The position numbers were made by a program, and so were the translations under genes. Under the pieces are notes generated by a model that saw only the letters and a program-made list of their open reading frames with translations, did not search any database and was not told where the DNA came from. From Phallus indusiatus (taxonomy: Eukaryota; Basidiomycota; Agaricomycetes; Phallales; Phallaceae), in the NCBI GenBank assembly GCA_027605045.1, contig JAQFWX010000030.1, positions 248,001 through 312,000 on the forward strand: a stretch of DNA of 64,000 nucleotides, in the 5' to 3' direction. This document shows, piece by piece, positions 25,205-35,900 of this stretch (the first letter of the stretch is position 1; each line of letters opens with the position of its first letter).

Positions 25205-26050
25205 TAAGAAATGTTCCACTTCGGGAACTGTACCGTCGGCGACTGCGAAAGTCTACAACACTTCATAACGAGTAACCGTACGCAGATCGACAATGGAAAG
25301 TTCATGCATATTTCATTAATGGTTGACAGACCTGGACAACGCATCTCCCCTTATAACATAAATATACAAACGCTTTCAGAGATGCAACAACCAACGCTGA
25401 CGCTTTCGCGTTTACATGAGGCACCAATACCCATTATCATGCCGTCGATACTGTAAATCGAGGGAAAATCACTTTGAGTATAGGGCGGTAAAAAAGCCCA
25501 GGATCTGGCAGGAGAACTTCCATTAATCCCTAACATCTCCGAGTCCATTTTTCTAATGCAAAATGTAGCAACTCACCTAGGATTGTCAAATGAAGGATTC
25601 GGTCAACTAATAAGTGTGAAGTACACTGAGAGACGGCTGGCGTTACACGATTTCAGGTAGTGGAAATAAATCAGTATAATGGTGGGCCGGAAGAACATCC
25701 ACATAAACTTACCATTGTACCTGTCAAATGTACCTGGTAACTTGAAGCAGAAGATGTACACATTCACAAGGTCGCAATTACCCATAATTCCGGCGTTCAC
25801 CCTCACAAGCCACATTACACAACTCACATAGTCGATTACTCAACAGGAAGTGCGTCGACATAGAGAGTTGCCCTTCATGATACGGCATCGGCGTATGTAA
25901 TGTAGTGGTGTCAGGCTGAGAAGCATGGAGGAGCATTCCAAACTGCGACCGTTCTCTTCTCAAGAATATCTCGCCATACCCTACAGGAAACGCGAACGAA
26001 GATTGCGAGACTAGACAGTTTATTTAAACAAACGTTGGAGAGAAGTCATT
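25205..26050 (+). pseudogene. PIF1-like helicase relic 1 (transposon debris)
   Basis: Read across frames, the plus strand contains decayed helicase C-terminal sequence: FGNCTVGDCESLQHFI, then LPLIPNISESIFLMQNVATH, LGLSNEGFGQLISVKY, after a frame change EHPHKLTIVPVK, then RSQLPIIPAFT and the end ETRTKIARLDSLFKQTLER. The order matches the PIF1-like helicases of fungal mobile elements (Helitron type). There are several stops and at least two frame changes, so it is dead. A second relic at 31190-31740 aligns to it directly (LPLIP..., ATHLGLSN-GFG-L-SVKY, PH..T.VPVK). Confidence 0.7.
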
Positions 26051-26930
26051 TAGTCTTAAACTTTTGATACACCACGCGAACATAAGTGAAGGATCGTTAA
26101 GATTTAGAAAGTTGAAGAAAGGTTTGCGGATGAGTCATAACGTGACAGACGGGGAAACCCGGTCCAGTGACCGAAACTAAATATAAACGTGACAAGAATA
26201 TAAAAGGCAAGAGTTGCCATATAAGTCGACAATTCGTGCCATTAGAGAAATCCTAAGCTACTCGCTTAGGAAATGATAACATCTCAAAGGTCAAAGAATC
26301 TTAGGTGGCGTTTCGGCGTTTCATACAATGCGTTTCGGTCATGCATGATGCAAAACGGACGCTTGGCTCGAATTTCACTTACATTACATAGTTGAAAATA
26401 AAAAGTCACATTATCATGCCCTTTAATGATCAAAGGGGATTGCGGCTAAACCATGAACAAATAAAAGGAGTCGCAAAAGCTACTTAGACGCAGTAAGTAG
26501 AAAGTTCCTTCGTGATAAATTTAAGTAGCACAACGCAGAATTCGACAACAATCATAAATGGCCCTACTGCAAACTTTTATTCATTTTTAACATCATTCGA
26601 GCATTCACGATGTAGGATCATTGGCCCAAAGGTTTGTAGGGCCCTAATCAAGTCGTGAAGGAAAGTTTATCCTGGTCCATAAATTAAGGATTTCGTTCTT
26701 GTTGATACACCCCATCGTGGCGTGCCGGTTGGCTACTTGATACAATCATCATGTCCGCCTTCGTACTACCACTGCGGTAAACTCCGCCTTCCAATCCATG
26801 AAGCTGACCTCGCGACTTTTAAAACTCTTGAGCGTGAAGGAAATCAAAAAGGTGAGGTAGTTGTGTCCATCTTCGTGTCAGCGTACAATAAATCCCATAC
26901 TTGTCCTGAGCTTCCAATGCAATAGAAAGC
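26051..26930. other. Gene-free stretch
   Basis: No coding sequence, repeat or regulatory pattern could be supported in this AT-rich interval. Confidence 0.4.
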
Positions 26931-27344
26931 TCAGCAAGGACAGCTGAAATGGGAACGTCGTGACTCGTTTGCGAAACAGATCTTGAGAACGTTGCATTCT
27001 GTATTTCTGGTACCTTGCGTTTTGAGGATTTCGTCGTCATCATCGGCGGTAGCGTGGTCTGATTCGCCGAGAGAGTTGAGTCTGCCTAGCGCATGAAAGC
27101 TTGGTGCGTCATTGGGGAATCGCCATTCCGGGCGAATAGATTGTAGTTGTATTTCCTCACCCGTTGCAAGATCTTCAACGTATACTCTGAAATAGGATGA
27201 TGTATTATATGTTCCCTTCATGCAAAGCGACGAAGTCGAAGTCGATCCCTCGCAAAAGCCGGTTACTTGTCCAGTGCGACGGTTGTAGGCTACAGTATGG
27301 GGAACCGCATGAGATAAAGTGCTAGTAATTTCTTTTGTCGACAT
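26931..27344 (-). CDS. Hypothetical protein
   Basis: An uninterrupted 137-codon frame begins MSTKEITSTLSHAVPHTVAY and has a balanced composition with strand-like segments (VAYNRRTGQVTGFCEG, YFRVYVEDLATGEEIQL) and an acidic stretch ATADDDDEI. The codon pattern looks more coding-like than its neighbours, but no family, signal peptide or intron is evident and there is no paralogue in the window. It ends just before the inverted-repeat element. Real but unknown, or chance; evidence is thin. Confidence 0.3.
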   Translation of the reverse strand: MSTKEITSTLSHAVPHTVAYNRRTGQVTGFCEGSTSTSSLCMKGTYNTSSYFRVYVEDLATGEEIQLQSIRPEWRFPNDAPSFHALGRLNSLGESDHATADDDDEILKTQGTRNTECNVLKICFANESRRSHFSCPC

Positions 27345-27641
27345 GAGGAGCGTTAGATTCGCGTTCTCGTAGAGTAGTTCGTATTGAAAGAATCCAATAG
27401 TAGATTTCAGGTTTATTTGCGGATTCCCATGTTCCCCGAACCGTCGACCGTGGAGGTAAGCTTAGTGTTGGGTACAGTTCAGTTTAGGTTCAGTTCGGTC
27501 TGTAACCGGTTAGGATTTCGCGGCATCGCAGTTTGAGTTCGGTTTAATACCAGTTCGGTTTGAAACCAGTTTGAGATCAGTTTCAAACCGGTTATCCCGG
27601 TTTATATTCTCTGAAAAGATAGGTACTTGTATAATCAGTAA

Positions 27642-27803
27642 TTAATCCAATAAATCAAGCAAAAATTCTGGGAATTGAAGCGGTTTTTCATCAGGAAGAT
27701 CACATGCCCAGTCTGCCTCCTCAATGATCTTCAATCTTTCCTCCCTCTGTTTCGCTATCTCCTCTGTAGATAGTTTTTGCTCCCGCTCTCGTCTATACAC
27801 CAT
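27642..27803 (-). pseudogene. Short coding remnant inside the inverted-repeat element
   Basis: This frame reads from a possible ATG at 27803 (open further upstream to about 27905) through a charged helix (RREREQKLSTEEIAKQRE) to ADWACDLPDEKPLQFPEF and a stop at 27642. The helical charged pattern and sharp acidic end look like genuine protein sequence. It may be the last exon of a gene once carried by the element. No family is recognised. Confidence 0.3.
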
Positions 27804-28081
27804 CTTAAGAAGCTGTAAATAAGTGATCCAATGACAGCCTATTTCGCTTCGTATCGGTATCGGCAGCGCGGTTTCAGTTGGTGTTGTCTCAGTAGAGGAC
27901 CTTGCTGCCTATCCCATAGTAATTGCATCCTTTTTTTTGTTTCGCGGGCCGTTGTATCTGTTGTATCTGTTCTTCTAAAGACTTGTGAAGAAAAAAAATA
28001 TTAATTGGATTGTGTGTGATGAAAACAGACCTAATTCATCTTCTTCGATAGTTGATTTGGTTTGATTGGTAGAAACCAAAT

Positions 28082-28175
28082 TGTTGGGTTTTATTAGTTC
28101 GGACTATATGATGTATTCAGTAGATTACATAATAGACTTGAGCTTTTGTCCTCCACCCATTTTGTGCTGTGTCGC
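28082..28175 (+). repeat. Dispersed repeat, about 95 bp, copy 1
   Basis: The block starting TTGTTGGGTTTTATTAG and containing TAATAGACTTGAGC is found again at 34848-34960. This copy lies inside the inverted-repeat element. Confidence 0.55.
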
Positions 28176-29173
28176 GCTGTATCGTGTTAACGTCAAATTT
28201 ACGATCTATTATCTACCCTACATCCATCTCATAATCTAATACAAATGCTTGCGAGATTGGGTGATGGTGACGGAAACTGTCTATGGCGAAAACTAGCGCT
28301 CAATGTGCTGTAAACGAAGGAGTCGCGTCGCCCGACGTGAACGGTACACGCGTCGTCTTTTGTTTAAAAACAGAAGAAATTCGTATAATTGCGAACCAGT
28401 TGCAGAAGAAGAGATCCCGCCTTTCCGAAACAGCAGTTAGACTTCCTCAGACGCGTTTTTTCATCTTTAGCTTCGTTTCCTCCAGTTACACATTCCTCAG
28501 TCCCTTCTCTTTGTTCCTTGTCTTTGTCTTATTTTCTTTTCACTTTTTCACATTTATTCCGCATGTTTAGAGTCCACTATTTGTACTGCGCTTCGAAACA
28601 AACAAATTGTATATAAAAATCCGCCGCTAGCTCACGAAATATCATCCAAGTTTCTCCCATTTTTACTGTACACGCTCGATTCGCAAAAACCCCTCTCTAT
28701 TCAAAACACATCCTACTACACATTATCATTCCATCCGACTTATATCCCTTTTCCCGACACACACTATCATCCGGTTCCTCTCGATTTCCTGACCACTCCT
28801 GTTGCGCTCCCATCATGGGCCGACATCAAGCTTTAGGCCAATGTTGAAGCACAGGAAAGTTCAATGATGTTTGTGTGTGGATGATCTGCCTCCGAACTAT
28901 ACAGTTCGCAAGCTATTTTCATTCTACGAAATCTAGCTACATCTGCTCTAGTGAAACCGGTTCCAAACCAGTTCGGTAATTTGGATAATCCTGGTTTGAG
29001 TTCAGTTCTCAAACCGGTTCCGAACCGCATCAAACCAGTTTCAAACCGGTTTCCACGGTTTCGAACCGAACTGTACCCAACACTAGACCGTCACCGTAAG
29101 CTTCGCCGTGGTAAGGCTTACAGCGGGTGTCCCATTCCCACTAATGATTTATCAGTGAAAATCAATATAATTT

Positions 29174-30461
29174 TCAAACAAAGAACACAATACGGACCAC
29201 CCGCGCTGATGGAAAAGCAATGATTGGGATGAAAAATGGACTCAAGCAGACCCAGGTGAGCATAAATCGCGCGAGGAAAAGCACCAACTTCTGTATCTTT
29301 TTAACGAACACGTATGACCCTTTTCGCAGTACAGGGTAACCATGTTCTTTCACGGTATTCTCATTCCTAGTTTCGGGGGTTAATACCATAACGTGTGTTG
29401 TTGTAACGACGGGATCCGGTTGGTTCAAGTGGTCGATAAAAGTTACTTCAAAGAAAAGGTTGAAAAACCCCAATAAAAATCCATATGCGTATACTGTAGG
29501 AAATCAAAATTGATACGTGTAAATTGAATAAATTGCTTACAAGATGCGCAGAACGGTCTCCAAGCACTGTGGGGATCATTGACAAGCGGTATCCTGGGGA
29601 CTGGTCTTACGATAGCCAGCACATCTATTGAAACAGTTTAGAATATCGTGCAGCTGTCTCAGAAGAAAATGGTTACTCCCAGAAATATGTCCAAATTAAA
29701 TGAGCCAAGTTCAATAAGATGAAAAGTGGCATTACTATAACAATCTTGTAAAAAGCGAGACGCGAAACATTTTTGGAGAGTATCCCTCACCGGCCCATAT
29801 ATCAGGTTTGGGGAGGATAATGCTTGCATTCGTGTTTTCCTTTGGCTTCCATCCATTGTACCGCTGTTCGCCTGTCATCACAAAACAAAGGACGCGCCAA
29901 ACTTCTTTTGGTATAGTATGAAGGAGGTTGCGAAGATTTTCTCGTTCATCCCAAGCCAGTTTTATTACCTCCGACACCGGAGGAATAATAGAAAAAAAAG
30001 TTATGACCTGCTCAACTATGAGAACCAGGTTCTTGATACCATACCCGCGCGAAACACTTAACTTGTCCATAGGAAATTACTAAAGGCTCAGTCTGAAGAC
30101 CCTTAATCAAATCTAATACCCAACTCCAATGCGCCAAAAGTGCTGTAAGGATCAGGATCCACCGATTTGATTCCACAATGACTATCCTAAATCCAGGAAA
30201 ATAGTCAGAAGAGTCACCATACTTGTGAACCCAAAATTTAAAAATCAGTACGTACCAGCAAGCAGCGACAAAATTCCAACCGCTCGCAAAAATCTTGAAA
30301 ACAGAACGGCGATCACGAGTATCCGATGTACTATTCGTCGCGAACTCGCGGTAAATATCGTTCCGGTGCCAAACCAGACATAATTGGCACAGCAACGCCA
30401 CACAGAAACAAGAGATCCCCAGTCCACCTCTAACCGATATGTCTTCTGATAAGTTTCTCAT
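29174..30461 (-). CDS. Multi-exon membrane protein, unknown
   Basis: Exon 1 (30461-30081) encodes several hydrophobic helices (GGLGISCFCVALLCQLCLVW, WILILTALLAHWSWVL). A 49-nt GT..AG gap leads to exon 2 (from 30031), which adds NLVLIVEQVITFFSIIPPV and a soluble part. Further exons on the same strand (about 29632-29545 and 29490-29174) read VLAIVRPVPRIPLVNDP and, after a joint, YAYGFLLGFFNLFFEV, then FLARFMLTWVCLSPFFIPII. Joints at the last two introns are inferred. The true N-terminus may lie upstream of 30461. The pattern suggests a polytopic membrane protein; no family is recognised. Confidence 0.4.
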
Positions 30462-30905
30462 TCCAAGTTGATCAATAACGCTGAGAAATCCAGAAAAAAA
30501 CTGAAATTTGAACCATAAATTCGGGTACTCGTTTACTGATGTCTACCTCATCCTACCCCGCTTCGCCCGCCCCGATCCCCTGCTGAGAGAGAAGACGGAA
30601 TAGACGGGAAATCGTCCAAGCAAGGAAATTTCCCGACTCGGAGCGACTAATTGTTACAAACACTACGCAGGTCACGGTTATGGACCTTATAAAGAACTTG
30701 TAGTGTGATTATAATTTGGGTACTCGTTTACTGATGTTCTACCCCATCCCACCCAGTTAAATTCACGCTTTTTCAGGCATCCCCCGTTCGTCTTTCATTC
30801 GCACCCTCCGCCTTCCTCCGCCGTGCAGCTGCGTGCAGACTGCAGAGGAGGGAAGTCGGAAGTCACGTGGGCAGCGGTTCGCTTATGTTAGGCTACGGAA
30901 GTAAT
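30462..30905. repeat. Duplicated upstream flank of HNH gene B
   Basis: The block GGGTACTCGTTTACTGATG and following bases occurs twice here (about 30523 and 30719) and once upstream of HNH gene A (14692). ATGGACCTTAT-AAGAACTTGTAGT is also shared (14653 and 30678). No gene is seen. Confidence 0.7.
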
Positions 30906-30906
30906 T

Positions 30907-31845
30907 TCCTAAGCGAGTAGCTTTGGACCTATACGAAAAAATGTGTAAACTAAAAAGGAAATTCACGTGATCTATCAGGTCAGCTAAGTGTGTCAGCATT
31001 GTTTCGTGTCTCGGGTCTTTCCGTGACCTCGGTGCTGTTAAATCCGAGGTCGACGGAAGTAACTGTCTACTGCCCGAATTCTAAGTTTAACTGTCTTGAC
31101 TCTACGTTTAACCGTGTAAGTTCTAAAAGTTCTATGTGTTAATCTCCAAATTTTAACTGGCAAAAATCTAATTTCCGTTCACATGCTACTTAAATTTCTT
31201 CCTCCTCTTCGTTCTCTATGTGAGATTGCCTTTGATTCCTCAAATGCCGATCTTTTTGATTGATAACCTGGCTACGCATCTTGGTCTTTCTAATGGCGGT
31301 TTCGGTAAATTAGTATCTGTAAAATACATGTTGTTCAATGGTGTTCGCGTGGCAATTTCTGCAGTTGTGGATATCGAGCAGTTTAAAAGTGGCTCAAATG
31401 AATGGCCCCATCGTTCGACCGTGACGGTTGTGCCCGTGAAGAAAAAAATTTGAATTCAAACTGCCTGGCAATTCGAAGATTTACTCCGCTACAAGGTTGC
31501 GACTGCCTATAATACCGGCATTCGCACTTACAGCCCATAATTCTCAAAACCGTTGGCTGAATGCCGCGTGCAAAGTTGCAGTTCTACCGCCGCTGCTTAT
31601 GCGTACGTGGTGTTATCTAGACTTCGTTCTTTAAACGGTTTGTCCATTTTGAGACCGTTCTGATTCGAAAAATTTTGTGGTCATTCACCGGCAGAAACGA
31701 AAAACGAGATAAAAAGACTAAATTGATTGCTCGATGATACTGTAAGGTGTTTTTGAAATGGTTCTACAACTTAGGGGTCGGAAATAGTTGTTAGCATCTG
31801 TGACACGAGCTTAGGAATGCGCCGCGCCGACGGCTTTCCCTGTCA
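30907..31845 (+). mobile_element. Insertion upstream of HNH gene B carrying helicase relic 2
   Basis: In HNH gene A, TACGGAAGTAATTT runs straight into GTAAACTCTGCTCATCTTCG. In the gene B copy about 940 bases are inserted after GTAATTT and the flank resumes at ATTTGTAAATTCCGCTC, with ATTT at both edges. The inserted DNA contains PIF1-like helicase C-terminal coding: LPLIPQMPIFLIDNLATHLG (from about 31224), VVDIEQF, PHRSTVTVVPVK, then after stops AYAYVVLSRLRSLNGLSIL, a clear helicase motif VI region, and ETKNEIKRLN. Stops and frame changes show it is a relic. Confidence 0.75.
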
Positions 31846-31881
31846 TTTGTAAATTCCGCTCATCTTCGAACCATCACCAAG

Positions 31882-33334
31882 ATGGCTGCTAGCCACCAGA
31901 GATCCGATTCTCTTGCCAGTATACTGTCGACTAGTACTCTCACCTCACTTTCTATTTCTTCAATTGAGGTACCACTCAGGCAAGCAGTGCTTGAAGCAAA
32001 AGGCAATACTTCCACCAATAGCTTACTGGAAAGAGCTCTAAGAAGACTAGCGGCTTTCGAACAGGACCAAAGCCGACTGATTCCCCATCTTTCCGATCTA
32101 CCTGTATCTAAAAATTCCAGACGTGTAGACCCATATAAATTAGTAAAAACAATGCTGGAATGTGCGCCAAGTGAATATGGACAAAGATATGTGGCGGGGG
32201 CAATTGTTAATTGTGATGATACTAGCACACTGGTCGACCTATCAAACACATGGTTGCGATATCTCTTACTCCCATGTACGTTCGATATCATCTTTTATCA
32301 GATCCTGATTAATAATCTCTTTGTCTCGTTGAAGTCAAGGGTAATCGCACTTCCGCTGACTTTCCACCGAGCGAGGCCGCTACTCCAACTTATCATCAAC
32401 ACACTGCGTATAGCCTTGATGCTCTTCCCGCAAATCGTGATTCGAAAATGGCTAAACTTGTATCTATTCTCCTTTCTGAAATGTTCCTTGCTAATAAGTG
32501 GATAGGTTAGATTGCGAGAGGGTTATCAGTGCCCGATCACTGAGGTTTACTATAAGCCAGCTGCTCCCCCCAAAGCGAAGACTGGTACCGTAGAAAATTC
32601 CCATATTATCAATCGTGCCGTAGGAGTTTTTGATCCTCAAACAGTGAGGCCCTCCATTTTAACCCTGCGGCTGATTCTTCCTTACTCATGATCATCCCTG
32701 ATATAGGACAAGGGATCTCTAGCGACATGGGACATTCTAAGGCATTATGTTGGATGGGACGAGAAGCGCACCCAGAGTGTTGTAGAGAAACTGGATACCC
32801 CTGTTAATGGGATATTTCTGTTGCAAAATTTTCACGACACATGGGGCAATTTCGCCTGGACCCTTAAACCTGTCGTAAGTCACTCGTAGTATACACATTC
32901 CGCCCCATCTTTTCCTTCCTAACATTTACGTACAGGTCGATGCCGATGGTAATGTAACCGCAGATGCTTATGACATCGACGTAGTACGTCCCGACGACTT
33001 CCCTGATTGGATTTCTAAGCCATTCGGTCACCCCATCAACTATCGGATCAATTTCAAGGATCGTGGGATAGAATCTACTGTACAGAATCGTATACCCGAA
33101 GATGACGACAAGATTCGTACACTACCTCGACCTATGCCAGACCCCGAATTGATTGCACTTCATCGGGCACTTTGTTGGGTTCTTCACCTGAGCGGGGCAG
33201 CAGAGGTTATCGATTCTATTTTCAGAGATGCGGGAGAGGCAGGTATTCAAGTACCGTCTGAGAAGATTCGAAATACGGATGATTTGGATGTGTTACTGTC
33301 AAGCTTGAGTTTGTATACCCAGGGGAGGGATTAA
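31882..33334 (+). CDS. HNH endonuclease-domain protein B (HNH_2 type)
   Basis: Five exons (31882-32275, 32335-32459, 32506-32643, 32707-32874, 32936-33334) join to 407 residues, with exactly the intron positions of gene A. The HNH core is kept: LREGYQCPITEVYY, VENSHIINRAVG, DTPVNGIFLLQNFHDTWGNF. Differences from gene A are single substitutions plus a two-residue insertion near residue 23, with no stop or shift. The duplicated block ends at about 33420 (16590 for gene A). An insertion with helicase remains separates this gene from its original distal upstream region, so its expression may differ from gene A. Confidence 0.8.
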
Positions 33335-33784
33335 TTCTTAGTATTACTGCTCTGTATCTGAAGATGTCATTGTTGAACCATATCAGCGAAGAATAGAATT
33401 CTTAGTTCACTTACAACAGACCACCTTATTCAAAGCCTGCTGCGGCCGTGCAAGCTGTTCCTTACAGATTCAAATTTTGCTACTATCACTCCCAGCGTTT
33501 ATACATTTTGTTGGTATCGGAAGTACAATGTCCGACATTTCTAACTGGTGTTATGGGGTTCAACGTCGTCTTTGTTATCGTGCACGTGTCATTTACAAGA
33601 TATTTAGATAAATACAAGTAAATCCCTCTGTTTACGCAACGATTCATGATTTGCGAGTTTAGCAACTTCAAAGGTGTGCCAGAAAAAAAAATATTGATAC
33701 GACTGCAGTCCTTCTTTCTTCTACCTGTTGATCTCGAGTTTGGGCGGAATACTAAGACTCCATTACATACTCAAGTATTAAGGC

Positions 33785-34363
33785 TCATAAATAGCTGCCG
33801 ATTCTGCTTCTGGGCTCCTGGTGAACACGAGAGAGGCGTGATTTTGGTCGAGGCAGATCGTTGTAATCATAGCCTATCTGCTTCATCCATTCCTCAAATT
33901 CAAACGCCGGCTCGGCCATGTATTTGATACATTGTTGCCAGCTCTCTGGATCCTGATCTTTCTGCGCAGCGTATCTCATTCCAAGGTACTCAAACCAGGG
34001 GGGATAAAACCCTGTAAAACCCCAGTCAACAATCCACAGTACACCGTTCTTGTCCAGAAGCAGGTTGCGCGTGTTCAGATCATTGTGTGTAAACACCAAA
34101 GGCGCAAAAGCTGAAGCATCGAGGGGTTCGCAATTAGGAGAGGGCGTCCGACCTCGAGAAGCACGCGCACGGTCCTCCGCAGCCTTATGTTCCTTTCGGA
34201 AATACGCCTCGAGGGCGGAGACAGTTGTGAATGGTCCTTTCGTGTCGAAGCCGAACTGGAGGCCGTTGCAAAGTTGAGGAGTTGAACCGAGCGGTCCGGG
34301 TCTGTTGTTGCACGGAGAATACTGGATGCGGCGAAGCTGTCGGAGGCAGAACCGCATTGTCAA
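33785..34363 (-). pseudogene. Aminoglycoside-phosphotransferase-like kinase fragment
   Basis: The frame has the APH-type catalytic loop FTHNDLNTRNLLLDKNG, followed by LWIVDWGFTGFYPPWFEYLG, and a typical C-terminal helix region ending near SYL. Just upstream the same frame reads SLSLWQRLKVILTMRFCLRQ, the usual start of the helical lobe, but a stop (TAA) precedes it, and the matching ...DSGWP lies in another frame, so a small indel near 34400 is likely. The N-lobe with the ATP-binding part was not found upstream. It is best seen as a truncated or frameshifted gene. The substrate of these fungal APH-like proteins is unknown. Confidence 0.6.
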
Positions 34364-34909
34364 TATGACCTTAAGCCTTTGCCAAAGGGACAGAGAGGGT
34401 TAGGCCACCCGGAGTCGTTGGCTGTCTTGCACCAAGTCCACAAAAAAAAATCAAAGGGTGTAACGTACGGCAATTGGTACTTGGCGAAGCGAGTGGTAAA
34501 TGCAAAACGGGCCATCCAAGATACTTAGGGCGAAGGCCCACAGCTTGTAGACCATTCGATCAAACCTATCAATCTGCTACTCAAAATTTGCCCCTGGCAT
34601 AAATATTGAATGCTTACATGGTGAATCTAACGAGTTAACAGGAAATTGAAACCTGGGAACGACGTGATCATACATAGGAGGATGGCAGGAAACTAAACTT
34701 TTAGCGCCGGTCGTCGGACAATTTGCTACCCCGAATTGCCCGAGGCAGGTGGTTGTATAGACCTGGCTTCTAAGTTCTAAAACCCTCATAGTCAACGGTT
34801 GTCGTTTATTGATAGTTTACTCAGCTGCTTATATGATGTCAAGGGTTGTTGGGTTTTGTAGCGTCGGACTCGTCATTCTATATAATACACTAGACATTAC
34901 GTAATAGAC
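34364..34909. other. Gap with a dispersed repeat at its right end
   Basis: No gene is supported. Bases from 34848 match the repeat copy at 28082-28175. Confidence 0.45.
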
Positions 34910-34960
34910 TTGAGCAGTTCGTCTCCACCATCATGTGCCCCATCTTGTGTCCCATTTAAT
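34848..34960 (+). repeat. Dispersed repeat, copy 2
   Basis: TTGTTGGGTTTTGTAGCG, TCGGACT and TAATAGACTTGAGC followed by CTCCACC match 28082-28175 in order. It overlaps the apparent 5' end of the gene that follows, whose true start is therefore unclear. Confidence 0.55.
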
Positions 34961-35718
34961 GTTTCCCTCTCTTTCTCTCAACAAGGATATCAACTGGTGC
35001 GCCTCCCTTTTGTGCATTTACGCATTCCACAGACCTCGATCGCAACAGGCAAACCGATCAATTTGAGCAGATATGAAAATGACGACGGCAATAGGGTGGT
35101 AACTGTCATAAATGTTCTCGGTGTCCTTAACTACCACACAAAAACCAACCCCGAGGACGGTACCCATCTCGTCCACTGGCGCATTCATCTTCCATGGGCT
35201 GGATCGGGTGGGCAGCTCGCGAAGGGCTCCGTTGTCTGTGAGTTTTTTTGACCGTATGTAAGCAAGTTACTGATTCTTTACTTTGATGTCCAAGTGTATA
35301 CGTACAAAGATGATTCAAGTGATCCTATTGTCAGAGTTGAGTGGACTATTGACTTCTAGTACCCTTCTTTCTATCGTCCTGATTGGACACACATTTATGA
35401 ATTAATGTTTACAGCAAATTTAGTTTGGTGTCAACCTTTGCATCCAAGTTTTGGGACTTCAACGTCAATATTATCAAACAGGACGTCAAGGTTCAGACCT
35501 TAGTCGACTTGATCACCGCGAACGGTCGTGACCGTTACAAGTACGACGGGAATAGTAGTGGGTGTCTTTCTTGGAGCAACACGTTATTGTCAGATTATGT
35601 TTCTGCTGGATATCTCGACGCAGGGGCAATTAAAAGTTTCGCAGACTTCATTGCTGAGATTCGCAGAAGTGAAGGAGAGTCTTGCTGGATCCCGGATGAC
35701 CAAGGCATTTATCTCTAG
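34960..35718 (+). pseudogene. Conserved basidiomycete protein (possibly DUF7770-like), in-frame stop
   Basis: Coding parts run in order: a first exon (LVRLPFVHLRIPQTSIATGK, VVTVINVLGVLNYH, VHWRIHLPW), an exon after the donor near 35238 (YTYKDDSSDPIVRVEWTIDF), and a last exon from about 35416 (KFSLVSTFASKFWDFNVNI, NGRDRYKYDGNSSGCLSW, ending DDQGIYL). The pattern GRDRY...GSGC is familiar from DUF7770-type proteins of Agaricomycetes, whose function is unknown. Directly after EWTIDF the frame has TAG, yet YPSFYRPDWTHIYEL continues in frame behind it. No acceptable intron removes the stop. No ATG in frame was found at the expected start, so the 5' end is also in doubt. Confidence 0.45.
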
Positions 35719-35900
35719 GCCGATAACTCTAAGCTGACATATTCAATGAGGAAAATAAGTAGCCCCACAACTTTGTAGAAGGTGTCCATTTTCTCTAAAG
35801 TACCAGTATCTGCCTTTCAGAAACACGGGAAAGGATATAGATTGTGTTAGCAGAGATATATAACAAAATAACAACGCTGAAATAGCATAAATTGCTCATA

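Larger units (their letters stand above)
27463..29085. mobile_element. 1.6-kb element with terminal inverted repeats
   Basis: The left end begins TAGTGTTGGGTACAGTTC and the right end finishes with its reverse complement (GAACTGTACCCAACACTA). About 130 bases inside each end are filled with variants of CAGTTC-GGTTTGAAACCGGTT in opposite orientation. The flanks outside are similar direct repeats: GACCGTGGAGGTAAGCT on the left and GACCGTCACCGTAAGCT on the right. The TAGTG/CACTA ends resemble hAT termini. No transposase is seen; the inside has a short minus-strand frame (27803-27642) ending PLQFPEFLLDLLD and repeated low-complexity DNA. It is probably a non-autonomous DNA transposon. Confidence 0.7.
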
